A stretch of DNA of 47,943 nucleotides from an uncultured Bacteroidaceae bacterium (GCA_934293005.1 CAKQYA010000020.1:1-47943); one strand, 5' to 3'; shown: positions 34,066 to 42,209, counted from the stretch's first letter. The notes: generated by a model from the sequence alone, not told the origin. Made by a program: numbers and translations.

Positions 34066-34773
34066 ATGAAAATTATATATAATCTAATTATCATTTTTGT
34101 GGCATTTTGTGCTATGCTCATGACTGCATGCTCAAACAATTACAACATTTCGGGCACATCCATTCAGTCTTTCTATGATGGAGATATGGTGTATCTGCGT
34201 ACAATGGATGCCAATGCTTCCAATGCTGTTGATTCATGCAAGATAGTGCATGGAGCATTTTCCATGAGCGGTCCTGTTGATTCGGTGATGTGCGTGCGCA
34301 TGTATTTCGGCAAGAATGGTGATAATATTCCTGTTATCTTAGAACAAGGAGACATCAAGGTTGTAGACCTTAATAATTCGATGAAAGTTGAAGGCACTCC
34401 ACTGAACGATAAGTTTTATGCTTTCATGAGCAAGAGAGACTCTTTGATGTATCTTTTGAGAGAATTGCCTCGCAAGGAAAGCACGATGATTCTTGATGGA
34501 TGCGATTATGACGACATTCTGTGCCAGTTGGGCGAAGAAGAAGCTTCTTTGCGCATGTCGATTGACAAACTTGAAACACGTTTTGTGATGGACAATTTTG
34601 ACAATGTGCTCGGATTGACATATTTCATGGTTTTGTGTGACAATGCTGCAAGTCAGTATGGTTTCCCTACCACAACGCCGCAAATAGATGAGATATACAG
34701 CCATGCTCCAGATGCTTTTAAGGCAAACAAGGATGTGAAACATTATATGTCTCTTTGCGATAGCATCAGATGA
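34066..34773 (+). CDS. DUF4369-like lipoprotein without thioredoxin domain
   Basis: A 235-residue probable lipoprotein: the N-terminal hydrophobic stretch (MKIIYNLIIIFVAFCAML) ends at MTAC, making C22 the lipidated residue. The next 100 residues look like DUF4369, the beta-rich domain usually fused to a thioredoxin fold in Bacteroidetes (YLRTMDANASNAVDSCKIVHGAF, then ILEQGDIKVVDLN). The remainder is helical, and the protein ends where a thioredoxin domain would normally begin. The related full-length protein at 44041-45195 makes the comparison clear. It has no evident functional neighbour, and no good promoter match was found in the 250 bases upstream. Function unknown. Confidence 0.7.
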   Translation: MKIIYNLIIIFVAFCAMLMTACSNNYNISGTSIQSFYDGDMVYLRTMDANASNAVDSCKIVHGAFSMSGPVDSVMCVRMYFGKNGDNIPVILEQGDIKVVDLNNSMKVEGTPLNDKFYAFMSKRDSLMYLLRELPRKESTMILDGCDYDDILCQLGEEEASLRMSIDKLETRFVMDNFDNVLGLTYFMVLCDNAASQYGFPTTTPQIDEIYSHAPDAFKANKDVKHYMSLCDSIR

Positions 34774-35150
34774 TTTGTTTTATTTGACTAACAAGATGTT
34801 TTTTTTCAGGCATGTGAAGCCATGGTTTCGCCTTATTTGCATTAAGCGAATATCACAAGTTTCTTTAGAAAACGAATCATTAAATCTTTGATGGTTCTTT
34901 TTTCTGAAACATGTATAGCAGACAGTAATAAAGACAGAAATGTGTCAGTTTAGGATAAATATGAATACATTGAGCCTTGATGTATGTGTTTATACTTTCA
35001 CATGCAATTATTTCAAGTGTTCACGTGTCAGGTTCATACAATGCTCGTGAAAAAAGAGGGTGGGCTTTGCAAAGTAATATATATTACGTGACCAAGTATG
35101 CCATATTACTTTTTATGGATGATTAAGACATTATTTGTATATAAAAAGAT

Positions 35151-35186
35151 GAGGGTATGCCAAGTGTTATAGGCATACCCTCTTTT
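35151..35186. terminator. Strong terminator hairpin, about 380 bases after the lipoprotein gene
   Basis: GAGGGTATGCC (35151-35161) is exactly complementary to GGCATACCCTC (35172-35182), with T-run on the right and A-run on the left, so it can work both ways. Its distance from the last plus-strand stop is unusually long. Confidence 0.8.
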
Positions 35187-35258
35187 AAGTAGGTGTTCAA
35201 AATTATTTTATTAAGTAGGTGCTCATAATTATTTTTATATATTATGAACACTTGCTTA
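35185..35258. repeat. Dispersed family 1, three arms, at the rho 3' end
   Basis: Two direct arms (TTAAGTAGGTGTTCAAAATT at 35185 and TTAAGTAGGTGCTCATAATT at 35211) are followed by one inverted arm (ATTATGAACACTTGCTTA, to 35258). Arms 2 and 3 can pair as a hairpin with A/U-rich flank, which may serve as the rho terminator. Confidence 0.65.
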
Positions 35259-35294
35259 TGAAATAATATATCGTCATGTTTTGGTCATTGTCCA

Positions 35295-37388
35295 TTAACC
35301 ATTCATGCTTAAAAGAAATTCCTCGTTGCTCTTGGTGCGGTCGATTTGCTTTGACACGAAATCCATGGCTTCGATGGTTGTCATGTCGGTCAGGTGATTG
35401 CGGAGCACCCACATGCGATTGAGGGTTGTCTGGTCCTGAAGCAGATCTTCGCGGCGTGTCGAAGATGCGATGAGGTTGACAGCAGGGAAGATGCGTTTGT
35501 TGGCAAGGGTGCGGTCAAGTTGCAATTCCATGTTTCCAGTTCCTTTGAACTCTTCGAAAATCACTTCGTCCATCTTTGAGCCTGTATCTATAAGTGCTGT
35601 GGCGATGATTGTGAGCGATCCGCCATTTTCTATGTTGCGTGCAGCTCCGAAGAAACGTTTGGGCTTATGAAGAGCATTGGCATCGACACCTCCAGAGAGC
35701 ACCTTTCCTGATGCTGGCGACACGGTGTTGTAGGCGCGTGCGAGGCGTGTGATGGAATCGAGGAATATGACTACATCGTGTCCGCATTCAACCATTCGCT
35801 TTGCTTTTTCAAGCACGAGTCCTGCTATTTTCACATGATTCTCGGCAGGAGCGTCGAATGTGCTTGAAATGACTTCCGCATTGACTGTTCGTGCCATGTC
35901 TGTCACTTCTTCGGGACGCTCATCGATGAGCAGCATCATGAGGTAAGCTTCAGGGTGGTTGGCCGCAATAGAGTTGGCAATGTCTTTCATCAGCATTGTT
36001 TTTCCAGTCTTAGGCTGTGCCACGATAAGCGCACGCTGTCCTTTGCCTATAGGTGAGAAAAGGTCTACTATTCGCGATGATCGTGAGGCATTGCCTTGTC
36101 GTGTGAGATTGAATTTCTCATTAGGGAAGAGTGGTGTGAGGAATTCGAAACCTACTCTGTCGCGCACTACATTGGGCTGGCATCCATTGATTAGTTCGAT
36201 GCTTGCCAATGGGAAGAATCGTTCTCCTTCCTTTGGTGGGCGCACATATCCATCTAACACATCACCAGTTTTCAGTCCGTAGTGCTTTATTTGCTGCAGG
36301 TTGACGTAAACATCGTCTGGCGATGGCAGATAATTGTAGTCGCTGCTGCGCAAGAAACCATAGTTGTCAATAGTTTCAAGCACACCGCTCACGCGGATGA
36401 TGTTGTCAAAGTTGTATTGTTGTTTTGGAATGTCTGTGTTGGGGACATTCATGTGAACTGGCGCACTCTCCGCATTGTTGTATGCATTGTTATTATATGC
36501 TGCATTGACTGTTGGATTGTTATATTGTGGAGTGTTGAATGCGTTGTTGCTCGCATGGTTGTTGTATGTTGCATTGCTATATGCAGCATAATTGTTTTGT
36601 TGTGCCTGGTGATGATTGTAATGTTCATCTTTGAAGTATTCGGAAAGATCTGGTATGTCTTCGAGAATGATGAAGTCTGGTGTGGAATGTTGGTTGGCTT
36701 CTTCTGCGGCAGTTTGTGCTGTTACAGTTTTTTCCTCTTCATTCTCTTGTTCTTTCTCTGTTGGTTCTGGCGATTCTGTGATGTTTGTGCCTGCTGTTTC
36801 TGCTTCAGTTTCCATAGCCAGTCTTTGAGCTTCTGCGGCTTCGGCTTCAAGTTGTGCTTTCGATTTGCGTCCACGTTTTTTGGGAGCAGGGGCAGGTTGT
36901 TCTATATCTGCTTGAGCAGTGGCAGCTTCTGCTTTTGCCTTAGGTTTGCGTCCGCGCTTTTTAGGTGCAGGAGCTTCTGCCGTTTCATCTTTGTCGGCAG
37001 TTTCTGCTTCAGCTATTGCTTTAGGTTTGCGTCCTCGTTTTTTAGGTGCTGGTGCCGCATCTTCTTGTGCGGGAGTCAACATTGACTTTTCTTCGTCTGC
37101 GAGATTTGCAATGATTGATTCATCTTTAGTTTCAGTCATGTTGCTTTTGGTTTTGTTTGTTTTGTCTTGTTTTGCAGAATATGCTTTGTCTGCTTTATTT
37201 GCGTTGCCTTGCTGGCGTTTAGTCTTGTTGTCAGATGCTGCTGATGCGTAGTTTGAAGCCTGTTCGTCGAGGATGGTCAGCTTTAGCATGAAAGGGTCCA
37301 TGCTTTCAGCGCCGATGATATTCATATCATTGGCTATGCTTTGAAGTTCCTCGTTGCTTTTTTTATTCAGTTCTTCTAAGTTGTACAT
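35295..37388 (-). CDS. rho: Transcription termination factor Rho with long disordered insert
   Basis: Rho is the hexameric RNA helicase that ends transcription. This 697-residue form is about 280 residues longer than E. coli Rho. The Rho_N domain (1-44) is separated from the core by a low-complexity region (about 45-325): a Lys/Asn stretch, three KKRGRK-type basic motifs (116-121, 143-148, 170-175) spaced 27 residues apart, an acidic segment, and an Asn/Tyr-rich segment (256-306). The RNA-binding domain starts at about 327 (NIIRVSGVLETIDNYGFLRS). The core has Walker A AQPKTGKT (457-464), Walker B IFLD (541-544) and SGGVDANAL. In Bacteroides thetaiotaomicron a similar Rho insert drives phase separation; the same is likely but untested here. 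Confidence 0.96.
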   Translation of the reverse strand: MYNLEELNKKSNEELQSIANDMNIIGAESMDPFMLKLTILDEQASNYASAASDNKTKRQQGNANKADKAYSAKQDKTNKTKSNMTETKDESIIANLADEEKSMLTPAQEDAAPAPKKRGRKPKAIAEAETADKDETAEAPAPKKRGRKPKAKAEAATAQADIEQPAPAPKKRGRKSKAQLEAEAAEAQRLAMETEAETAGTNITESPEPTEKEQENEEEKTVTAQTAAEEANQHSTPDFIILEDIPDLSEYFKDEHYNHHQAQQNNYAAYSNATYNNHASNNAFNTPQYNNPTVNAAYNNNAYNNAESAPVHMNVPNTDIPKQQYNFDNIIRVSGVLETIDNYGFLRSSDYNYLPSPDDVYVNLQQIKHYGLKTGDVLDGYVRPPKEGERFFPLASIELINGCQPNVVRDRVGFEFLTPLFPNEKFNLTRQGNASRSSRIVDLFSPIGKGQRALIVAQPKTGKTMLMKDIANSIAANHPEAYLMMLLIDERPEEVTDMARTVNAEVISSTFDAPAENHVKIAGLVLEKAKRMVECGHDVVIFLDSITRLARAYNTVSPASGKVLSGGVDANALHKPKRFFGAARNIENGGSLTIIATALIDTGSKMDEVIFEEFKGTGNMELQLDRTLANKRIFPAVNLIASSTRREDLLQDQTTLNRMWVLRNHLTDMTTIEAMDFVSKQIDRTKSNEEFLLSMNG

Positions 37389-37533
37389 ATATGATTATTC
37401 AAGGAAAACGTGAGACCTTTGAAAAGGACAGTCTCATGTTTATAAAAAAAAAGAAATCTTGAAAATTTGAGTGATTGGGGTCTGTATGCCTGCATTTTTA
37501 TAATTTAGGGTAATGCTGACATGAAAGATGATG

Positions 37534-37571
37534 CAAAAGTAGTGAATATTTTTCAATTCACAATACTTTTG
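37534..37571. promoter_or_regulatory. rho promoter region with paired, opposed -7 elements
   Basis: On the minus strand TACTTTTG (37534-37541) matches TAnnTTTG with ATTG 19 bases upstream, giving rho a leader of about 140 bases. The same box appears on the plus strand at 37564-37571 as the other arm of an inverted repeat (CAAAAGTA...TACTTTTG), pointing into engB antisense. Confidence 0.45.
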
Positions 37572-37581
37572 CATTATTTTT

Positions 37582-38178
37582 TTAAAGATTCTTGTTTATA
37601 CTGTCAATATAATTCAGCAGTTCGTCTTTCCCGAGTTTGTTTGTGGCACTTGTGATGAAATATGGGGGCAGCTCCTCCCAATCGTCTTTAAGGTGACTTA
37701 GATATTTTTCTGCTGTGGATTTGATTTTTGAAGGTGATAATTTGTCGGCTTTGGTGAAAACAAGACCAAAGGGCACGCCATGGCATCCAAGGAAATGGAT
37801 GAATTCCATGTCTACTTTTTGAGGGTCATGCCTGATGTCGATAAGCACAAAGAGACATGTGAGTTGTTCTCTGTTAAGCACATATCCGTTGATCATGTTT
37901 TTCAGTTTTTCCATTTCTTTCTTTCCTCGTTGTGCATATCCATATCCAGGAAGGTCCACAAGATACCATTCTTCGTTTATGATGAAGTGGTTGATGCACA
38001 TCGTCTTGCCTGGCGTTGATGATGTGAGCGCAAGGTTGCGTCTGTCTGTCAGAGCATTGATAAGTGATGATTTGCCCACGTTGCTTCTTCCTATGAAAGC
38101 GTATTCTGGCAGATTGCTGTTTGGGCACTGGCTTACTGATGCTTTGCTGCCGATGTATGTTGCTGATGTTATTTTCAT
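37582..38178 (-). CDS. engB: Ribosome biogenesis GTPase EngB (YsxC/YihA)
   Basis: A 198-residue essential-type GTPase that helps assemble the large ribosomal subunit. Motifs are in the expected places: G1 GRSNVGKSS (30-38), the switch segment around STPGKT, G3 DLPGYG (75-80) and G4 TKAD. Length is normal for the family and there is no extra domain. It lies 84 bases downstream of the ABC-F gene on the same strand. I found no exact promoter in that gap, so it may be read from upstream. Confidence 0.95.
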   Translation of the reverse strand: MKITSATYIGSKASVSQCPNSNLPEYAFIGRSNVGKSSLINALTDRRNLALTSSTPGKTMCINHFIINEEWYLVDLPGYGYAQRGKKEMEKLKNMINGYVLNREQLTCLFVLIDIRHDPQKVDMEFIHFLGCHGVPFGLVFTKADKLSPSKIKSTAEKYLSHLKDDWEELPPYFITSATNKLGKDELLNYIDSINKNL

Positions 38179-38262
38179 ATGTTATATATATATATTATAA
38201 TGTGGAAAGGTTGTGAAATATATGTTGTGAATGTTGGTCTGCTGATGGGAGTGAGGTACGTT

Positions 38263-40041
38263 TTACGCTAATTCCGACAGTTCGAGCCATCTCATCTCTT
38301 TTTCTTCCAATTCTTCGTTTAGCTGCGGCAGTCGTTTGCTTAGCTTTGTTATCTCATCCACAGATGTGCATCCTCCGCATAATGCGGCCTCTATTTCGTT
38401 CTTCTCGTTTTCGAGGGCTGCAATATCCTTGTCGAGCTGGGCCAACTCTTGTTTTTCTTTAAAAGACAGCCTTCTTGCCCTGTTTTGATTACGTCCATCG
38501 TTTCTGGCTGGCTCTTGCTTCGAAGCATTTGGTGTTTTGTCGGTCGTCTTCTTTGCCTCTGATTTGTCGTTTTGTTCTTTCCACAGCCTGTATTGGCTGT
38601 AGCTGCCAGGGAAATCTTGAATGTTTCCGTTTCCATGGAACACTAAGGTGTGGTCTACCACCCTGTCCATGAAGTAGCGGTCATGGCTTACAATGATGAG
38701 GCATCCATGAAACGACTTGAGGTATTCTTCCAAGACTTGCATGGTCACGATGTCGAGATCGTTTGTAGGCTCATCGAGAATGAGGAAGTTGGGGGCTTTC
38801 ATCAGTACGGTGCAAAGGTACAGCCTTCGTTTTTCTCCTCCGCTCAGTTTGTATATGAAGCTATGCTGTTCTTCTGGCGGAAACAGGAAATGCTGAAGAA
38901 ACTGGCTGGCAGACAGTTTGGTTCCATTGCCCATGTCGACATATTCGGCTATGTCTCTTACGGCGTCAATCACTTTTTGGTCTTCTCTGAAGGCCATTCC
39001 TTGCTGTGAGTAGTAGCCGAATCTCACGGTTTGTCCTATGTCGATGGTGCCGCTGTCGTGTGGCTCAAGTCCAAGCAGCATGCGTATGAATGTGGATTTG
39101 CCAGTGCCATTGTTTCCCACAATGCCCATTTTCTCATAGCGTGAGAAGGTGTATGAGTAATCATCCAATATTATTTGGCTGCCGAAAGCCTTTGAGACAT
39201 GCTTGGCCTCAAAAATCTTGTTGCCTATGTATGTGCCGTTCATCTCGAGACGCATGGTGCGTTCTTCTATGCGTCGCTTGGCAGCTTTCTCTAAATCGTA
39301 AAATGACTCAATGCGGTAGCGTGCCTTCGAACTTCTTGCGCATGGTGTAGAGCGCATCCATTCCAATTCGGTTCGATAAAGATTGTTGGCTCTTGCAATC
39401 TCTGCATTCATGTTGTCAATGCGCTCTTGCCGCTTTTCCAGATAGAAACTGTAATTGCCTTTGTATGTGTATATGCGCGAATCGTCCATCTCTATGATGC
39501 TGGAGCATATCCGGTCAAGGAAGTATCTGTCGTGTGTGACCATGAGTATAGCCATGGTGCTGCGTGACAACATGCTTTCCATCCATTCGATTATGTCCAT
39601 GTCCAGATGGTTGGTAGGCTCATCGAGAATGAGCAGGTCTGGCTGTGAGGCGAGCACACGTGACAGTGCTATGCGCTTGATTTGTCCTCCGCTTAACTGT
39701 GATGCAGGACGGCTTGCTTCCTCTTCGGTGATTTTCATCTGCGTGAGATACTGGCGGTACAGTTGCATGTATTCTTCGTTTTTTCCGTCCAGTTCTTTTA
39801 TGTCTATGGTTGGAGTCTGTTCGAGAAAGCCTATTTTAAGGTTGTTGCGGAAAATCATTTTGCCTCCATCGTCACCTTCCTTGCCAGCGATGATGCTGAG
39901 AAGAGTAGATTTGCCCGTGCCGTTTTTTGCAATGAGGCCGATATGCTCGCGTTCATTGATGGTGAAGCTTATGTCTTCAAACAGCACGCGGTGTCCGATT
40001 CGCTTGGTGAGCTTTTGTATTTCGAGGTACGGTGTTGCCAT
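38263..40041 (-). CDS. ABC-F family ATPase (Uup-like)
   Basis: A 592-residue soluble protein with two ATP-binding cassettes and no membrane segments, as in ABC-F translation factors. The first cassette carries Walker A AKNGTGKST, signature SGGQIKR and Walker B LLILDEPTNHLD. The second has GNNGTGKST, SGGEKRR and FLILDEPTNDLD. The interdomain linker (about 240-275) is present. The C-terminal 80 residues (RRLSFKEKQELAQLDKDI onward) form a basic coiled coil like the Uup DNA/RNA-binding tail. ABC-F proteins act at the ribosome; Uup has also been tied to DNA replication intermediates. Nothing suggests an antibiotic-resistance role. Confidence 0.92.
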   Translation of the reverse strand: MATPYLEIQKLTKRIGHRVLFEDISFTINEREHIGLIAKNGTGKSTLLSIIAGKEGDDGGKMIFRNNLKIGFLEQTPTIDIKELDGKNEEYMQLYRQYLTQMKITEEEASRPASQLSGGQIKRIALSRVLASQPDLLILDEPTNHLDMDIIEWMESMLSRSTMAILMVTHDRYFLDRICSSIIEMDDSRIYTYKGNYSFYLEKRQERIDNMNAEIARANNLYRTELEWMRSTPCARSSKARYRIESFYDLEKAAKRRIEERTMRLEMNGTYIGNKIFEAKHVSKAFGSQIILDDYSYTFSRYEKMGIVGNNGTGKSTFIRMLLGLEPHDSGTIDIGQTVRFGYYSQQGMAFREDQKVIDAVRDIAEYVDMGNGTKLSASQFLQHFLFPPEEQHSFIYKLSGGEKRRLYLCTVLMKAPNFLILDEPTNDLDIVTMQVLEEYLKSFHGCLIIVSHDRYFMDRVVDHTLVFHGNGNIQDFPGSYSQYRLWKEQNDKSEAKKTTDKTPNASKQEPARNDGRNQNRARRLSFKEKQELAQLDKDIAALENEKNEIEAALCGGCTSVDEITKLSKRLPQLNEELEEKEMRWLELSELA

Positions 40042-40094
40042 GCGGTGCTTTTTAATATCGTTGTTGTATTTGTATCTTTATAGAATATAAAATC

Positions 40095-40991
40095 TCATCT
40101 TTTTATGAGCTGCCTTTCTTTTGCTGTCAATGTGCGGAATTCTTCAGCATGTTTGCAATGCTGCCTATATATGTCGATTATTTCGTTCAGGTCGCCGATG
40201 CAACGAGTGTCTGTCGTCACTTTGTAGCCAGCCTTCTCGAGAGCCTGCGTCCATTGTGCCATGTTGTTTGTTATGTCTTGCATGCCGTCGCTGAAGGAGA
40301 AAGGTATGAGATGCACTTTTTTCAACTTCCCCATTTTGAGTTGTCTGATTAGGCTTTCGATGGAGGGGTAGCCGTTTGTGGAGCCTGCGTGCCAGTTGGC
40401 CATGCCTTTGTCGCGCATCACATAGTTGAGCATGGCTATCTGGTTTTCCTCTTCATAAGTGCTCGTGTTGCACATCAGCACGTTGGCAGCTTTTTCTTTG
40501 CCATAAGCAGCTGCTGTGATGCTAAGCACTCGTTCGTAGTCGGCAATGCTGTTGAGCAGTGGCTCTCCTATTCTTATCTGCTTGAACATATCCTTGGCTG
40601 CCTCGACTGTGCTGCGCAGGTATTGCATGTCATTGTCGTTGGCAATGCTTGACGGCTGAACCAGCACGTGCGTGTAGCCTTCTTTTCTCAGTTGGCTTAA
40701 CAGCATGTCGGGAGCGTATATGTTGGCATGTGTGTCTGTCGTTTTTGATGTCCATGCTTCTCTGAATTCACAGTTTGGGAAAACGGTGCGTAGCTGCTCG
40801 TTGAATCGCTTGAAGCGTTGCAGGGTCATGGCGTCGTTTGAGCCTGCATGCACTGCTACCACTACAGCTTTGTCGCTTTCCCTCATTGATTCAAACATGT
40901 TCTGTTCCATCTCGTGGGCTTGGGCATAAGTTGGGAGTGGAATGGGTATGAGAAAAAAGAGGAATGCTATTTGCCTTAATATCTTTTTCAT
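40095..40991 (-). CDS. Exported CbiK-like protein lacking the catalytic histidines
   Basis: A 298-residue protein with a signal peptide (cleavage near TYAQA) and the two-domain class II chelatase fold of CbiK, the sirohydrochlorin cobaltochelatase. Conserved landmarks are FREAWTS, VLVQPSSI, GEPLLNSIADYERV, YPSIESLIRQL, VHLIPFSF and a final Gly-Asp-x-x-Glu helix. Compared from memory with Salmonella CbiK, the catalytic histidines are missing: H145 of MGHG is N175 (MCNT) and H207 of GDHA is Q238; the metal-site glutamate appears as D121. The FGT motif near the N-terminus is also lost. It starts 43 bases after an ABC ATPase gene, so a role in binding heme or a related tetrapyrrole is plausible. 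Confidence 0.78.
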   Translation of the reverse strand: MKKILRQIAFLFFLIPIPLPTYAQAHEMEQNMFESMRESDKAVVVAVHAGSNDAMTLQRFKRFNEQLRTVFPNCEFREAWTSKTTDTHANIYAPDMLLSQLRKEGYTHVLVQPSSIANDNDMQYLRSTVEAAKDMFKQIRIGEPLLNSIADYERVLSITAAAYGKEKAANVLMCNTSTYEEENQIAMLNYVMRDKGMANWHAGSTNGYPSIESLIRQLKMGKLKKVHLIPFSFSDGMQDITNNMAQWTQALEKAGYKVTTDTRCIGDLNEIIDIYRQHCKHAEEFRTLTAKERQLIKR

Positions 40992-41034
40992 AGTGTGCGT
41001 TCTTTGTTATAGTGTTGCATGGCAGAGGTGCGTG

Positions 41035-42099
41035 TTATTCGTATTGGTTCATTTCCGCAGCATCTCTGATAGCTGAAATCTGATGTTTTGTGATGGCAGG
41101 CACTACAGTTTTAATCAAGTGCTCTATGCGGTTCACCTTTAGCGTTTCAAGTCCTTTCTCCACCAGCCTGTATGAACCGTCGCCTGGAATGTTGAGCACA
41201 ACAATATCGCCATCTCCTTTGTCTGTCGGTTGAATGCCGTTGCGTACTAATGCGTCACAGCACATGCGGTATTCCAATGATGCTTTGTCGCCTGTGACAG
41301 CTACGGAGCGAGCCGTCTCGTGCTTGATGGCAAAAGTGCGCGTGGCCAAATCGTATTCAAGATTGTCGTTGGCGAAGTATCTCTCTATGCTTCCGTCCAG
41401 GCTCAGGTCTTCTGGCATGCCTGTGGTGAGGCCCTTCTCTTTGTCGAGCAGCCACACTTGGTCGGCAATCTGAAGAGCGTGCTCAATGTCGTGCGTGCTC
41501 ATGAAGATGGTTTTCTTCAAAGCTTTTGACAAGCGGTGAAGCAGGAGCATCATGGCTATCTTGCTTGGATAGTCCAAATATGCTGTTGGCTCATCAAGAA
41601 AAATGATTGGCGTCTCTTGGGCGATGGCTTTGGCAATCATGACCTTTTGTTTCTCTCCGTCAGAGAGTGTGTGCACTTTGCGCTGGGCCAAGTCGGTTAT
41701 GCCGACCCATGTCAGGCATTTCTCCACAATCTTCTTGTCCTTGCTTGTCAACTTGCCCCAAAAGCCTGTGTATGGGCTTCTTCCCATGGCCACGACCTCT
41801 TCTGCTGTCATGTTTTTAATGCCGTTGTTGTCTGTGAGCACCACGCTTATGAGCCGTGCAAGTTCTTTGCTGCTGTATGCCGACAGTTCTCTGTCCATAA
41901 TCTTGACTCTTCCTCCCATTGATGGCTGGAATGCAGATAGTGTGCGGAGCAGCGTTGACTTTCCTGAGCCATTGGGGCCAAGCAGGCATGTCAGCTCATT
42001 GTTGTAGAGTTTTGCGTTGAGATTGGAGGATATGATTTTATTGCCTCCTTTTATCTTGTAACCTGTATTCAGGTTGTTTATTTCAATAGTTGTATTCAT
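41035..42099 (-). CDS. FecE/BtuD-type ABC transporter ATPase with C-terminal extension
   Basis: A 354-residue ATPase of the iron-siderophore/heme/cobalamin import type. Motifs: Walker A GPNGSGKST (41-49), signature TLSDGEKQK (144-152), Walker B IIFLDEPT (165-172) and switch H203 in STHD. After the cassette (about 1-250) there is an extra domain of about 100 residues, beginning RTFAIKHETARSVAV, which I cannot name. The start at 42099 is preferred: an ATG at 42120 would be upstream of the -7 element at 42108-42115. No permease or binding-protein gene is adjacent. The next gene on the strand is the CbiK-like protein, supporting a link to tetrapyrrole or iron uptake. Confidence 0.88.
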   Translation of the reverse strand: MNTTIEINNLNTGYKIKGGNKIISSNLNAKLYNNELTCLLGPNGSGKSTLLRTLSAFQPSMGGRVKIMDRELSAYSSKELARLISVVLTDNNGIKNMTAEEVVAMGRSPYTGFWGKLTSKDKKIVEKCLTWVGITDLAQRKVHTLSDGEKQKVMIAKAIAQETPIIFLDEPTAYLDYPSKIAMMLLLHRLSKALKKTIFMSTHDIEHALQIADQVWLLDKEKGLTTGMPEDLSLDGSIERYFANDNLEYDLATRTFAIKHETARSVAVTGDKASLEYRMCCDALVRNGIQPTDKGDGDIVVLNIPGDGSYRLVEKGLETLKVNRIEHLIKTVVPAITKHQISAIRDAAEMNQYE

Positions 42100-42107
42100 A
42101 ATGGGTG

Positions 42108-42115
42108 CAAAGATA
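42108..42115 (-). promoter_or_regulatory. -7 element of the ABC ATPase gene, possibly leaderless
   Basis: On the minus strand TATCTTTG is followed by only eight bases before the ATG at 42099. Transcription starting at the usual distance would begin at or a few bases from the start codon. The nearest TTTG upstream (42132-42135) is at N16, shorter than usual. Confidence 0.5.
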
Positions 42116-42201
42116 CACATTATTGATATAACAAAAGGTTAAAAAAGCGGAAAATCAAATAATCAGTTGTGCAGAATTAACTAAAATCGAAAGTAAATAC
42201 A

Positions 42202-42209
42202 TATCTTTG
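42202..42209 (+). promoter_or_regulatory. -7 element of the HMA-like gene
   Basis: TATCTTTG matches TAnnTTTG and lies 35 bases before the ATG at 42244. There is no exact -33 TTTG at N19-21. Confidence 0.5.

Larger units (their letters stand above)
34774..35294. other. Gene-poor interval between the lipoprotein and rho
   Basis: 521 bases without a supportable gene. It contains a perfect 14-bp palindrome GTAATATATATTAC (35074-35087), an orphan terminator hairpin (35151-35186), and a three-armed copy of dispersed family 1 (35185-35258) next to the rho stop. Nothing else was recognised. Confidence 0.55.

Noticed and set aside
36282..37085. 267-codon plus-strand frame opposite the rho insert
   Set aside because: Its Phe/Cys/Val-rich translation is produced by the antisense of low-complexity Ala/Lys/Asn codons; it is not a membrane protein gene.
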